This document shows positions 18,120 to 26,669 of a DNA stretch of 64,000 bases, piece by piece. Both the position numbers and the translations under genes were made by a program. This stretch comes from CAVSUR01 sp963731285 (lineage in GTDB: Bacteria; Actinomycetota; Actinomycetes; Streptosporangiales; Streptosporangiaceae). Location: assembly GCA_963731285.1 (NCBI GenBank), contig CAVSUR010000014.1, forward strand, positions 434,001-498,000. The letters are read 5' to 3'. The first letter of the stretch is position 1. Each line of letters starts with the position of its first letter. The notes under the pieces were generated by a model. That model was not told the DNA's origin, searched no databases, and saw only the letters and a list, made by a program, of their open reading frames with translations.

Positions 18120-18842
18120 GTGCCGCGCTATCGCAGGGTGGTGGTCAAGCTCAGCGGTGAGGCGCTGGCCGGCGCGGCCGGCTCGGGGGTGGACCCGGCC
18201 AGTCTGGCCCAGGTCGCCGGCGAGGTGCTGTCCCTGCACGACCTCGGCGTGCAGGTCGCCGTGGTGATCGGCGGCGGGAATTACTTCCGCGGGCGGATGG
18301 CCGAGGGCTGGGGCATCAGCCGGGCCGAGGCGGACAACATCGGGATGCTCGGCACGGTGATGAACGCCCTGATGCTGCGGGGCGCGCTCACCGCGCGGAC
18401 CGAGACCGACGTGCGGGTGATGACCGCGATACCGATCCAGAGCGTGGCCGAGCCGTTCATCCGGCTGCGGGCCGTCCGGCACCTGGAACTCGGCCTGATC
18501 GTCCTGCTGGCCGGGGGTATCGGCCAGCCCTACGTCACCACCGACTACCCGGGCGTGCAGCGGGCGCTGGAACTCGACGCCGACGCGCTGCTCGTCGCCA
18601 AGCGCGGCGTCGACGGGGTCTACGACAGCGACCCGAACCTGAACCCGGACGCCGTACGCTACGCGAACCTCACCTACGATGAGGCGCTGTCGGTCGGCGT
18701 CCGGGTGATGGACACCAGCGCGTTCGTGCTGGCCAACGAGCAGAACCTGACGATGCACGTCTTCGACGTCGCCGCCGTCGGCGCGATGCGCCAGATCTGC
18801 ACCGGCGCCGATCTGGGCACCCGCATCAGCGCGAAGGCCTGA
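18120..18842 (+). CDS. pyrH: Uridylate (UMP) kinase, stand-alone copy
   Basis: This 240-residue amino-acid-kinase-fold enzyme makes UDP from UMP and ATP. Motifs are VVVKLSGEAL, VVIGGGNYFRG, the substrate lid region ADNIGMLGTVMNALML, AGGIGQPYVTTD and the ADALLVAKRGVDGVYDSDP block. A GTG at 18120 with GAAAGGGGG upstream gives the normal N-terminus. The housekeeping pyrH usually lies between tsf and frr; here it is an isolated gene downstream of amylosucrase, so it is probably an additional copy. UDP supply for UDP-glucose metabolism is a possible link. Confidence 0.9.
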   Translation: MPRYRRVVVKLSGEALAGAAGSGVDPASLAQVAGEVLSLHDLGVQVAVVIGGGNYFRGRMAEGWGISRAEADNIGMLGTVMNALMLRGALTARTETDVRVMTAIPIQSVAEPFIRLRAVRHLELGLIVLLAGGIGQPYVTTDYPGVQRALELDADALLVAKRGVDGVYDSDPNLNPDAVRYANLTYDEALSVGVRVMDTSAFVLANEQNLTMHVFDVAAVGAMRQICTGADLGTRISAKA

Positions 18843-18846
18843 TGCT

Positions 18847-19095
18847 CTACCGCCGCCGCCCGTAGGCGAAATACGAGATGGGCACGAGGCCCGCCGAGTT
18901 GACCAGCGTCACCACCACGGCCCACAGCCACTTGGGACCGCGGATCTCACTGGCAGGGCGGCGCTTGATGTCGATCAGGGCCGCGATCTTGAGGCCGCTA
19001 TCGGCTGCCGCTGCGCCGATGAGCAGCCTTCGGTTCCGCTGGCTCAAGGCGTTCCACTGCTTCCTGCCGGCCGCCCATCGCCTGCTGGCCACCAC
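18847..19095 (-). CDS. PLDc_N-type small membrane protein
   Basis: This 82-residue protein carries the motif KIAALIDIKRRPASEIRGPKW followed by a transmembrane helix and NSAGLVPISYFAYGRRR. This matches the phospholipase-D-nuclease N-terminal (PLDc_N) superfamily of small membrane proteins, whose function is unknown. It converges on pyrH with a 4-bp gap. Confidence 0.7.
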   Translation of the reverse strand: MVASRRWAAGRKQWNALSQRNRRLLIGAAAADSGLKIAALIDIKRRPASEIRGPKWLWAVVVTLVNSAGLVPISYFAYGRRR

Positions 19096-19165
19096 GACAC
19101 CTCCGCATTGCCGACCGGGTCCCTGATGGCCAGCACTTTACTCCGGCCGTCTCGCCGGGCTCCCA

Positions 19166-19423
19166 TCACGGCGTCTCGCCGGGCTCCCAGGTGATGCCCT
19201 GCTCGCTAAGCCAGCGGCGTTCCGCGCTCGGCAGGCTGGCGGTGTCCGCGGGCCGTGCCATCGCCGCCGCCCTCAGGCCGCCCCCCACGTGGGCGGCCTG
19301 CTCGTCCCCATGGTCGAGCACGAGCTTCTCGAATGCCGGGGGCAACCGGAACAGCAGCCTCCTGCTGCACTGGGTGCACGACCATTCCTCGACGCCGCGC
19401 TCCGCTGTGCTCGTCCGCGTCAT
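19166..19423 (-). CDS. Small CxxC protein, function unknown
   Basis: This is a small protein of about 85 residues with a single CxxC (EWSCTQCSRRLLFRLPP), then KLVLDHGDEQAAHVGG and a C-terminal SEQGITWEP segment. The CxxC followed by an Arg-rich strand resembles a half zinc ribbon. The start is uncertain: ATG at 19423 or a GTG at 19486, neither with a strong ribosome-binding site. Confidence 0.45.
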   Translation of the reverse strand: MTRTSTAERGVEEWSCTQCSRRLLFRLPPAFEKLVLDHGDEQAAHVGGGLRAAAMARPADTASLPSAERRWLSEQGITWEPGETP

Positions 19424-19708
19424 CTGGTGTGGGATGGACAACCAAGCTCCGATCTCCGGCAGCCTCCTGGCCCGGCCCGGCGGCACATGACCGCCCCTCG
19501 CGGCCCCGGTGAAACTGGCCGGCTGCGGACCACCGCCCGTGCGGGCGAATACACCGGGCGGCGGTTACATCATGCCCGGATTTGCCGGAAAGGTGTATCT
19601 GTCCGGCGATGTCGGGCTCTGTGTAGGCAACCAGCCGGAGCCCCATGGCTCTGGATACAAGCCCGTGCGGCAAGGGCCGCGCGGCCCGCTCTCGCAGGAG
19701 GAAGCATC

Positions 19709-20191
19709 ATGTCACTCCAGTCAGGCTCACTGCAGACCCCGGTCACCGACTTCGGTGTCCCCGGCATCCTGGACGGCCAGGTCACGGGCATGGACGTGCT
19801 CGATCCGACCGAGGGGAACGAGAAGACCGTGCTGCTCGAGGTGGACGACGAGTTCGATGTTCAGGTCAGCTGGGAGCTGACCGGCGCCGCGACACCCGTC
19901 GTGGGCGGGTTCTGGGTCGTCGCGCTCTACAGCGACGACATGGACGGCGTCGGCACGATGACGGGCCGGCTCTCCGGGCCCACCGCCATCCCGAACACGC
20001 CCGGCATCACTCCGCTGAAGTTCCAGCACACCTTCAAGGTGCCCCCGCCCAGGCCGCAGGTCGGCTTGTACAAGCTGACGGCGACGATCAACCACTCGCC
20101 CACGGGGGACCCGGCCAAGATCTCCGAGATGTTCGGATTCGCCGAATCAACTCCGATCACGATCGTCAACGCCGTGGAGGAGAGCAACTGA
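19709..20191 (+). CDS. Conserved hypothetical beta-sandwich-like protein
   Basis: This 160-residue acidic protein of unknown function is preceded by an excellent ribosome-binding site (AGGAGG, seven bases before the ATG). Alternating strands (VLLEVDDEFDVQVSW, GFWVVALYSDDMDG, FQHTFKVPPP, GLYKLTATINH) suggest an immunoglobulin-like or beta-sandwich fold. It has no signal peptide, no cysteines and no membrane helix. The strong translation signal suggests an abundant protein. I do not recognise a named family. Confidence 0.75.
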   Translation: MSLQSGSLQTPVTDFGVPGILDGQVTGMDVLDPTEGNEKTVLLEVDDEFDVQVSWELTGAATPVVGGFWVVALYSDDMDGVGTMTGRLSGPTAIPNTPGITPLKFQHTFKVPPPRPQVGLYKLTATINHSPTGDPAKISEMFGFAESTPITIVNAVEESN

Positions 20192-20267
20192 CCGTCGGTC
20201 AGCCGTCCCATCCAGCCGCCACGACACCGGGCACCAGGCCGGGCGCTCGCGGCGGCTGGTGCGTGCG

Positions 20268-20288
20268 CGGGCGGCTCCCGGCCGCCCG
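20268..20288. terminator. Hairpin between convergent genes
   Basis: A perfect 8-bp stem (CGGGCGGC/GCCGCCCG) with loop TCCCG lies between the beta-sandwich gene and the convergent DinB gene. It can serve both strands. Confidence 0.6.
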
Positions 20289-20341
20289 GTCCGGGCCGCA
20301 GGCCGGCCCTTGAGCCTGGCCGTAACCGAGGCTGCCCCGGC

Positions 20342-20956
20342 CTACTGGCCTACCCGGCCGTCGATCCGCTCGCGCAGGAAGTCCGCGTGGCCGTTGTGCC
20401 GGGCGTACTCCTCGATCATGTGGGCCAGTACCGAGCGGAGCGAGATCGCGCTCTGGCCGCCGGTGCCGTTGTCGCAGGTGCCGGTGACGTCCAGGTCGGG
20501 CGCGCCGGCCACGAACTGCTCGGCGAAGGCGACCTCAGCCCGCCAGCCGTCCCACGCCTGGGCGACCGCCGCGGGGTCGGGCACCGCACCGTCGAAGTCC
20601 GTGCCGTCCGGGTAGAGCCGCGGAACGGCCTGACCGGCCAGCACCCGCCGGAACCAGGTCTGCTCCACCCGGGTGAGATGGCGGACCAGGCCCAGCAATG
20701 ACAGATTGGACGGCTCGACCGAGCGGCGGGCCATCGCGGCGGCGTCCAGGCCCGCGCATTTCAGCTCGAGCGTCAGGCGCTGGTCGCGCAGGTACCGGAC
20801 CAGCGTGCCGCGCTCGTCCGTCACCTCAGCGGGTTCCTCGCGCGGGTCCTCCTCGGGTGGCACGAACATGTCCCACCAGCCGAACTGCCGGGCCGGCGGC
20901 TCGGGCGGCGGGCCTGTGGCGGGCGCGTTCCGGCCCGGGCCTGCGGTTTCCGGCAT
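20342..20956 (-). CDS. DinB/DUF664-family protein
   Basis: This 204-residue protein has a DinB-like four-helix bundle of the DUF664 type. It shows LLGLVRHLTRVEQTWFRRVLAG and, near the C-terminus, SLRSVLAHMIEEYARHNGHADFLRE. The three histidines in RHL, AHM and RHNGH form the usual metal site. Relatives include thiol transferases such as mycothiol-dependent enzymes, but the substrate here is unknown. The ATG at 20956 is preferred over one four codons upstream, though either is possible. Confidence 0.8.
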   Translation of the reverse strand: MPETAGPGRNAPATGPPPEPPARQFGWWDMFVPPEEDPREEPAEVTDERGTLVRYLRDQRLTLELKCAGLDAAAMARRSVEPSNLSLLGLVRHLTRVEQTWFRRVLAGQAVPRLYPDGTDFDGAVPDPAAVAQAWDGWRAEVAFAEQFVAGAPDLDVTGTCDNGTGGQSAISLRSVLAHMIEEYARHNGHADFLRERIDGRVGQ

Positions 20957-21047
20957 GGCCACAAGCATTGACGATTCCGCCCCGGATCCGCTACCGGTTT
21001 TCCGCCGCCCAGGATTAGTCCGGCAGTGAACTGCCGGGTCCCGGTGG

Positions 21048-21785
21048 TCAACCGGGCGGTCTGAAGGGCGGCGGCTCCGGCGGGCTGCCGGTGAGATCGG
21101 TCACTATCTGCTCGGCGATCTGGCGGACCTTGAGATTGCGGTGCTGAGAGGCGGCGCGCAGGATGTCAAAGGCCTCGGCCGCGGTGCATCGCTGCTGAGC
21201 CATGAGCACGCCGATGGCCTGGTCGATCACTGACCGGGAGGCCAGCGAGGCGCGCAGCTGGTCGGTCAGCACCGCCTGGGCGGCCAGCCGGGCCGCGATG
21301 CCCACCGCCACGGTCGCCTCGGCGGCGAACCGCTCGGCCAGCTGCGTTTCGGCCAGGCCGAAGAACCGCGACTGGCTGGAGTAAAGGTTGAGCGCGCCGA
21401 CCGAGCGGTCGCGGGCGATCAGCGGCAGGGACAGGGACGACCGTACCCCTTGCGCCAGCGCGCGCACGCCGTAGTCGGGCCACCGCTGCTCGGTGGCGAG
21501 GTCATCGATGCGGATCCGCTGGCCGGTATGCAGCGAGGTCAGGCACGGCCCCTGATCCAGGCCGTACTGCAGCTCGTCGACCTGAGCGGCGTTGGTATCG
21601 GAGCTAGCGACAGTCAGGGGCCGGCCGTTGGGCTGCAGGGTGATCCCGCACGACAGGCCCTGACCCAGCTCCCGGGCCGCGAGTGCGGCCAGTTCCCGCA
21701 GGAACCCGTCGATGCTCTCGGTGCCCAGCAGCACCGCCTGCAGCTCGGCGATGCTCGCGCCGAACACGGCGGACTGTTCCACCAT
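21048..21785 (-). CDS. GAF-ANTAR RNA-binding antitermination regulator
   Basis: This 245-residue protein has an N-terminal GAF sensor domain (about 20-155: CGITLQPNGRPLTVASSD, GPCLTSLHTGQRI, SLSLPLIARDRSVGALNLYS). A C-terminal ANTAR domain follows (about 172-232: LRASLASRSVIDQAIGVLMAQQRCTAAEAF). ANTAR domains bind dual-hexaloop RNA hairpins to prevent termination. The GAF ligand is unknown. It stands alone, so its RNA targets probably lie elsewhere. Confidence 0.9.
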   Translation of the reverse strand: MVEQSAVFGASIAELQAVLLGTESIDGFLRELAALAARELGQGLSCGITLQPNGRPLTVASSDTNAAQVDELQYGLDQGPCLTSLHTGQRIRIDDLATEQRWPDYGVRALAQGVRSSLSLPLIARDRSVGALNLYSSQSRFFGLAETQLAERFAAEATVAVGIAARLAAQAVLTDQLRASLASRSVIDQAIGVLMAQQRCTAAEAFDILRAASQHRNLKVRQIAEQIVTDLTGSPPEPPPFRPPG

Positions 21786-22082
21786 TACCCACGGCCCGTC
21801 CCCCGGCGGCCTGGCCAGCCAGGCTGTCGTAGTGCCCCGCGCTCCGGGACGGTCCGCCTGGATGGCGAGCTCGAGATGCCACGAAGGCAGCTGCTTACCT
21901 ACCTGTGAAACGGCGGTTCAAACCTGCAGCTAACCGGGCGCCGGGAGGACCCTGGCTGCCCAGGTGCGGGACCCCGGCTGTGCCGGGCGGTTTGGCGGAC
22001 CGCGGCGTCATCGGTCATACTCTCGGGCAGCCCGTGTTCCGGCGGGCAGAGTCCTGATGCGCGGCTCGCCACTTCTTCCTCT

Positions 22083-22499
22083 ATGCCGAGGTCAGTCGTG
22101 GACACCTGCGATCATCGCCAGCCGCATGATCATGGCAGTGCGCCCAGCTCCGGTGAGCCCGGCAGTGGCCGCACGCTGCTCGATGATGGGCGGCTGCGCA
22201 TCACCCGCGCCGGCGGGCGGCCCTGGCTGACGGTTGCCGGAGAGATCGACCAGTCCAGCTATGACGGCCTGCTTGGTGCGCTAGCGGATGTTGCCGAAAG
22301 TTCCGGCGAGGTCCGCATCGACCTGGCCGCCGTGAGCTACTGCGATCTGGCCGGGCTGCGGGCCTTCTTGCTCCTGGCCGCCGGATACTACGACGGACGT
22401 CGCAGCAGGCAAGTTGTCTTGCGCAACCTCTCGCCGTACCTGAAACGCGTGCTGCAGATCCTCGGCTGGGATTCCGCTCCCGGCGTGATCGTCGAGTGA
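22083..22499 (+). CDS. STAS-domain protein, anti-anti-sigma-like without the phospho-Ser
   Basis: This 138-residue protein has a single STAS domain (about 45-135: RPWLTVAGEIDQSSYDGLLGAL, VRIDLAAVSYCDLAGLRAF). In SpoIIAA-type anti-anti-sigma factors the phosphorylated residue is a Ser directly after the Asp (D-S-x-G-L). Here it is Leu (CDLAGL), so classical phospho-switching by a partner kinase is unlikely. A disordered N-terminal extension of about 40 residues precedes the domain. No anti-sigma kinase gene is adjacent. Confidence 0.8.
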   Translation: MPRSVVDTCDHRQPHDHGSAPSSGEPGSGRTLLDDGRLRITRAGGRPWLTVAGEIDQSSYDGLLGALADVAESSGEVRIDLAAVSYCDLAGLRAFLLLAAGYYDGRRSRQVVLRNLSPYLKRVLQILGWDSAPGVIVE

Positions 22500-22515
22500 C
22501 GCGGCATTTCGCGGA

Positions 22516-22977
22516 TCAGTCCGGCTTCTGAGCGGTGGCGGCCAGTTCGCTCAGGCCATACATCAGCGCGTCGCGGGCCTGCGTGCGCATGGAGCCCAGG
22601 ACGCGGCCCAGCGCCATGCGCTGCCGGTCGCGTATCCAGCTGGCCAGCCGCCGCCCGGAGCCGGTAACAGAAAGCACCATCTCAGGGAGGCCTTCGGCGG
22701 CCCGCCCCGCCACCAGCAATCCCGCGGCCTCCATACGGCCGCACAGCTTGCCTGCGGCCGAGAGCGAGGAGGTCAGTTCGGTGGCAAACCGCCGCAGATC
22801 CAGGCTCCCGCCGGCCTCGTCGATAATCAGGAGCGCGCGCTGCTGGTCTGCTGGCACTGCGCCGCCCAGCTCGTCCACTGCCCTGGCGGATGCCTTGCGC
22901 AAGACGGCGAGAGCAGTCTCCGCCGCCGTCAGGTCTAGCCGCCCGCTGCCGCCGTCTACTATCGGGTTGCTGGTCAT
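22516..22977 (-). CDS. MarR-like winged-helix regulator
   Basis: This is a 153-residue helical protein with a MarR-type layout: N-terminal dimer helix, helix-turn-helix near 60-95 (RRFATELTSSLSAAGKLCGRMEAAGLL) and a wing. A long C-terminal helix (ASWIRDRQRMALGRVLGSM) resembles the MarR dimerisation helix. The ligand and targets are unknown. It converges on the STAS gene. Confidence 0.65.
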   Translation of the reverse strand: MTSNPIVDGGSGRLDLTAAETALAVLRKASARAVDELGGAVPADQQRALLIIDEAGGSLDLRRFATELTSSLSAAGKLCGRMEAAGLLVAGRAAEGLPEMVLSVTGSGRRLASWIRDRQRMALGRVLGSMRTQARDALMYGLSELAATAQKPD

Positions 22978-23217
22978 CCGGCCCCATCATCAATCTCATC
23001 GCGCCCGGCAATCGGCGTGCCGTCACTGCGGGGACCGGACAGGAACAGCACGTCAAGGATACTCGCCCCGGCAGCCTCGCGTGTCGGCGGCTTTCACCCG
23101 TGCCCCCTGGCAGAGCAGGGCAGCAGGGCAGCAGGGCACTACCAGCACCTCGCTGGGCCGGCGCATCGCTGGGGCGGCAATACCTCGATGCTGAGGTCCT
23201 GGGGGCGGGGGACGTCG

Positions 23218-23234
23218 TCACCCGTCAAGGGTGG
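23218..23234. promoter_or_regulatory. Palindrome TCACCC-GTCAA-GGGTGG (one mismatch)
   Basis: This is the leftmost member of the TCACCC-N5-GGGTGA family. It lies in the 323-bp gap before the YrhK-like gene, 66 bp upstream of its start. Nothing else is recognisable in that gap. Confidence 0.65.
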
Positions 23235-23300
23235 GTCCGTAAATATCCGCGCAGTCTTCAATGAGATCTGAGGGATCGAACGAACAGTTAGGACGCATTC

Positions 23301-24134
23301 ATGTCCGTGCAGGACCGCGAAGGCCGCGTTGGTCCCCTCGTGACCTTCGTCGATCACGTCCGCCCGGACGGTGCCGTAGCTCGCTGGGGCTCACGCCGCC
23401 ACCGCAAGCACCTGCGAGGCGCCTTCGCTGGCGGCTCGACGTGGTGGGCACCGAGGGCCCGCGGATGGTGGATCGCCGTCCTGTTCGCGGTGGGCTCGCT
23501 GCTATTCGCCCTCGGCGCCATCCCCGGCTACGCCAGCGCTGTCGGGGCCCGGTGGGACGCAGTGACCTTCTTCATCGGCTCACTGTTCTTCACCGCGGCC
23601 GGGTTCCTGACCTACCGGGAAGCCGTGGACGCCGGCCCGCGGCGGCCGGATGCCGCCCGGCGGCGCTTCCTCGTCTTCCAGCCCCGCAGGATCGACTGGT
23701 GGGCGACCGCGGTGCAGCTGGCCGGGACCCTCTACTTCAACGTCAGCACCGGGAACGCGGTGCGGGCGGACCTCACCGCCCAGGCGGCGCACCAGCACGT
23801 GTGGCGCCCCGATGCGGTTGGCTCGATCTGCTTCCTGATCGCCAGCGCGCTGGCCTGGTTCGAGGTCTGCCATGGCTGGACCGGGTGGCGTCCGCAGTCC
23901 TGGTCATGGTGGATCACCCTGGTCAACCTGGCCGGGTCCGTCGCCTTCGGCGTATCCGCTGTCGCCGGCTACATCAACCCGGCGACCGGTCAGCTGCACA
24001 ACGCCGAGCGGTCGAACCTGGGCACCCTTATCGGTGCGGTGTGCTTCTTCGCGGGCGCGCTGCTGCTCCTGCCCGAACGCACCGAGGAAGGCAGCGAGCA
24101 ACAAACCGCCGGACACCCGGGCCACCCCGCTTAG
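23301..24134 (+). CDS. YrhK-like multi-helix membrane protein
   Basis: This 277-residue integral membrane protein has about six helices, arranged as short hairpins each beginning with a charged loop and a GSLLFALGAIPGY-like or GSLFFTAAGFLTYREA segment. This pattern resembles the YrhK domain. Function is unknown. It is preceded by a near-perfect copy of the palindrome and converges on a dead LuxR gene. Confidence 0.6.
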   Translation: MSVQDREGRVGPLVTFVDHVRPDGAVARWGSRRHRKHLRGAFAGGSTWWAPRARGWWIAVLFAVGSLLFALGAIPGYASAVGARWDAVTFFIGSLFFTAAGFLTYREAVDAGPRRPDAARRRFLVFQPRRIDWWATAVQLAGTLYFNVSTGNAVRADLTAQAAHQHVWRPDAVGSICFLIASALAWFEVCHGWTGWRPQSWSWWITLVNLAGSVAFGVSAVAGYINPATGQLHNAERSNLGTLIGAVCFFAGALLLLPERTEEGSEQQTAGHPGHPA

Positions 24135-24152
24135 GTGGCGCGCAGAAAGATC

Positions 24153-24698
24153 TCAGATCAGCTGGAGATCCACGGCTCGCTCAATCGCCTCCGCGCGCGA
24201 CGACACTCCCAGCTTCTGGTAGATCGGCTTGAGGTGGGTCTTCACCGTGTTATGCGCGTCCGGCTGCACCTGGGACGAGTGCTCGACTAGGTAGCGCGTC
24301 ACCTCGGGAGCGGTGGTGACGATCGTGTTGAGGTAGCCCTGATGGCGGGCAGTCTCCAGCACATCGCCCATCATGCCCGCCGCCCTGGGATCGCCGCGCT
24401 GGATGGCGGCGGCGGCGAGCAGTACTGACGGAGCAGCGCCCGCCGCGGCGGCAATTCCGCCAGCGGCAGTGCGTCCAGGTGCCCGAGCGCAGCTTCGTGA
24501 TCGCCGGCGGTGAGCGCGACGCGGGCCAGCAGCAGGCCGCGCCGGGCAGCGGGCAGGCCGCCAGCCAGGCCGGCGGGGGACCCAAGGCCGCCGAGCGAAA
24601 AGGCGCAGCAGTGCCTCGAGCTCGTCGGCTCGCGCGAGATTCGAAGGCGGTTCCGGCCAGAACCTGGCGCGCTGGCCTGGCAGAGGGGCGCAGTCCAC
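24153..24698 (-). pseudogene. Remnant of a MalT-type LuxR regulator
   Basis: The C-terminus reads NTVKTHLKPIYQKLGVSSRAEAIERAVDL, the second half of a LuxR helix-turn-helix. The expected first half (the TEREL-like start and the first helix) is absent: the sequence jumps from TRYLVEHSSQVQPDAH straight into NTVKTHL. Upstream, helical-repeat residues such as GLLLARVALTAGDHEAALGHLDA lie in another frame. The ATPase domain is missing altogether. It is an internally deleted and frameshifted copy of a regulator like the two intact ones in this window. Confidence 0.75.
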
Positions 24699-24774
24699 TA
24701 GGTGAATGAGGCCCTACGAGGTTATAAAGTGGTGACCGCTCAGCAGCAAACGCTCCTACGAACCGCTTGCCCGC

Positions 24775-24939
24775 CTAATATGCGACCCTCCGAGATGGCA
24801 TCAGCGCGCCGATGAGCCAGAAAAACGGCAAGAAGAACCCGATGATAAACATCATCCAATGGCCCTTCCTGATCGACATTACGCCAAGAGTGATGACGAG
24901 TATCAGGTAGATGATACCGCCCCCGACGATCCACACCAT
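24775..24939 (-). CDS. 54-residue two-helix membrane protein
   Basis: This small gene, transcribed leftward, starts MVWIVGGGIIYLILVITLGV, has a short basic loop (MSIRKGHW) and a second helix (MMFIIGFFLPFFWLIGALM), and ends PSRRVAY. GAGAGGG lies six bases before the ATG. Two helices with a positive turn suggest a hairpin in the membrane. Function is unknown. It lies downstream of the glutamate decarboxylase gene on the same strand and could be in its transcript. Confidence 0.75.
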   Translation of the reverse strand: MVWIVGGGIIYLILVITLGVMSIRKGHWMMFIIGFFLPFFWLIGALMPSRRVAY

Positions 24940-25006
24940 TTCGACCCTCTCAGAAAAAGTAGTTGTGCCTGTCCGGGCTGACGGGGATTTGTCGGCCGGA
25001 GTCGTG

Positions 25007-26407
25007 CTACATGTGGCTGAATCCGCCGGACTCTTCTTTGGACATGGGTACGGTGACCGGGTGCCTGGAGAAGTGGGCGATGGAGTCGCGGAAGTCGTCC
25101 AGGAGCAGTGAGGCCATGTCCTGGCTGACGCCGAGACGGACCAGGATGCGCTGGACGGCTATGTCGGCGGCGGTGCCGGTGAGAGTGTAGGCGGGTACCT
25201 GCCAGCCTCGTGCGCGCAGCCGGTCGGCCAGGTCGAACAGGGTGTAGCCGGGGTCCTCGCCGTCCCGGATCCGCCAGGTGACGGTGGGAATCCCGGTGGC
25301 GGGGTTGCTGTCGCAGAGGATCTCGAACGGGCCGATTTTGGCGATCTCCGCGGCGAGGTACTGGCCGATTGCGTAGGACGCGTTGTGGATGCGCTGGTAG
25401 CCCTCGAAGCCCAGGCGCAGGAAGTTGTAGTACTGGGCGATGATCTGGCCGGCCGGGCGGGAGAAGTTGATCTGGAAGACGGGCATGTCGCCGCCCAGGT
25501 AGTTGACGTGGAACACCAGGTCGTCGGGGAGCTCGCCACGGTCTCGCCACAGCACCCAGCCGACCCCGAGGGGAGCCAGCCCGAATTTGTGGCCCGAGGT
25601 GCTGATCGACTTGACCCGGGGGAGCCGGAAGTCGAAGACGACGTCGGGCGCGCAGAACGGGGCGAGGAAGGCGCCGCTGGCGCCGTCCACGTGGATGTCG
25701 ATGTCGAGGCCGGTGTCGGCCTGCAGCTGGTCGAGCGCGCTGGCCATGGCCTGCACCGGCTCATAGGCGCCGGTGTAGGTGACGCCGAGGGTCGGGACGA
25801 CCATGATCGTGTTCTCATCGACACGGTCGAGCATCGAGGCCGGGTCCATGGCGTAGTGGCCCGGGGACATCGGCACCTCGCGCATTTCGACGTCCCAGTA
25901 ACGGGCGAACTTGTGCCACACCACCTGTACCGGCCCGCACACCATGTTCGGCTTGTCCGCCGGCTTGCCCTCGGCCTGCCGCCGGGCCCGCCACCGCCAC
26001 TTGGCGGCCATCCCCGCCAGCATGCAGGCCTCCGAGGAGCCGATGGCCGACGCGCCGACGGTGTTGGCGGCCTCGGGCGCGTGCCACAGGTCGGCCAGCA
26101 TATGGACGCAGCGCCGCTCGACTTCCGCGGTCTGCGGATACTCGTCCTTGTCGATCATGTTCTTGTTGACCGACAGCGCCATCAGGGCCAGGACCTCCGG
26201 CTCGGTCCAGGTCTGGCAGAACGTGGCCAGGTTCTGCCGGGCGTTGCCATCGAGCATCAGCTCATCCGACACCACCTGGAACGCCTCCCCCGACTCAGTC
26301 TCATCCCGGGGGAACCGGTACTTAGGGACAGGATTCGTCAGGTCATGCCCGGCGAACACCGAGTCCTCCAGCTGCTCACGGACGGTCTCACGCTCATGCA
26401 ACGGCAT
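25007..26407 (-). CDS. gad: Glutamate decarboxylase
   Basis: This 466-residue PLP enzyme of the group II decarboxylases converts glutamate to GABA and CO2, consuming a cytosolic proton (acid resistance, GABA shunt). The PLP lysine is Lys274 in STSGHKFG, with the preceding His and the cofactor-clamping Asp241 in HVDGASG. The N-terminal segment LTNPVPKYRFPRDE and the C-terminal HxxF tail match the family, and the length equals Escherichia coli GadB. AGGAG stands nine bases before the ATG at 26407; the frame continues upstream but without homology. No glutamate/GABA antiporter gene is adjacent. A perfect TCACCC-N5-GGGTGA palindrome lies 116 bp upstream. Confidence 0.95.
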   Translation of the reverse strand: MPLHERETVREQLEDSVFAGHDLTNPVPKYRFPRDETESGEAFQVVSDELMLDGNARQNLATFCQTWTEPEVLALMALSVNKNMIDKDEYPQTAEVERRCVHMLADLWHAPEAANTVGASAIGSSEACMLAGMAAKWRWRARRQAEGKPADKPNMVCGPVQVVWHKFARYWDVEMREVPMSPGHYAMDPASMLDRVDENTIMVVPTLGVTYTGAYEPVQAMASALDQLQADTGLDIDIHVDGASGAFLAPFCAPDVVFDFRLPRVKSISTSGHKFGLAPLGVGWVLWRDRGELPDDLVFHVNYLGGDMPVFQINFSRPAGQIIAQYYNFLRLGFEGYQRIHNASYAIGQYLAAEIAKIGPFEILCDSNPATGIPTVTWRIRDGEDPGYTLFDLADRLRARGWQVPAYTLTGTAADIAVQRILVRLGVSQDMASLLLDDFRDSIAHFSRHPVTVPMSKEESGGFSHM

Positions 26408-26523
26408 GATCAGCAACTCCTTAATCGGGCCCGCTCCCGCTTGAGGATCACCCAGGCCTGGCACCGTTCCTCGGCGGAAGGCAGCACTTGCCACGAATCT
26501 GGCAGCCAGCGACCGGCCTGTCG

Positions 26524-26540
26524 TCACCCACTGCGGGTGA
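26524..26540. promoter_or_regulatory. Palindrome TCACCC-ACTGC-GGGTGA (perfect)
   Basis: It lies 116 bp before the glutamate decarboxylase start. A lone left half-site (TCACCC at 26448) lies between the two. Confidence 0.75.
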
Positions 26541-26669
26541 GCCGCATGGGTCCGGGGGCAATCTGCCATCTGGATCACGCCGCCGCCGCAAGCGCCTGCC
26601 TCGCTCGTCACGCGGCTCGCCTCGCCCGGCGAGTCGGAATCGGGCGGGCCAGGATAGGCTTCGAGAGCC

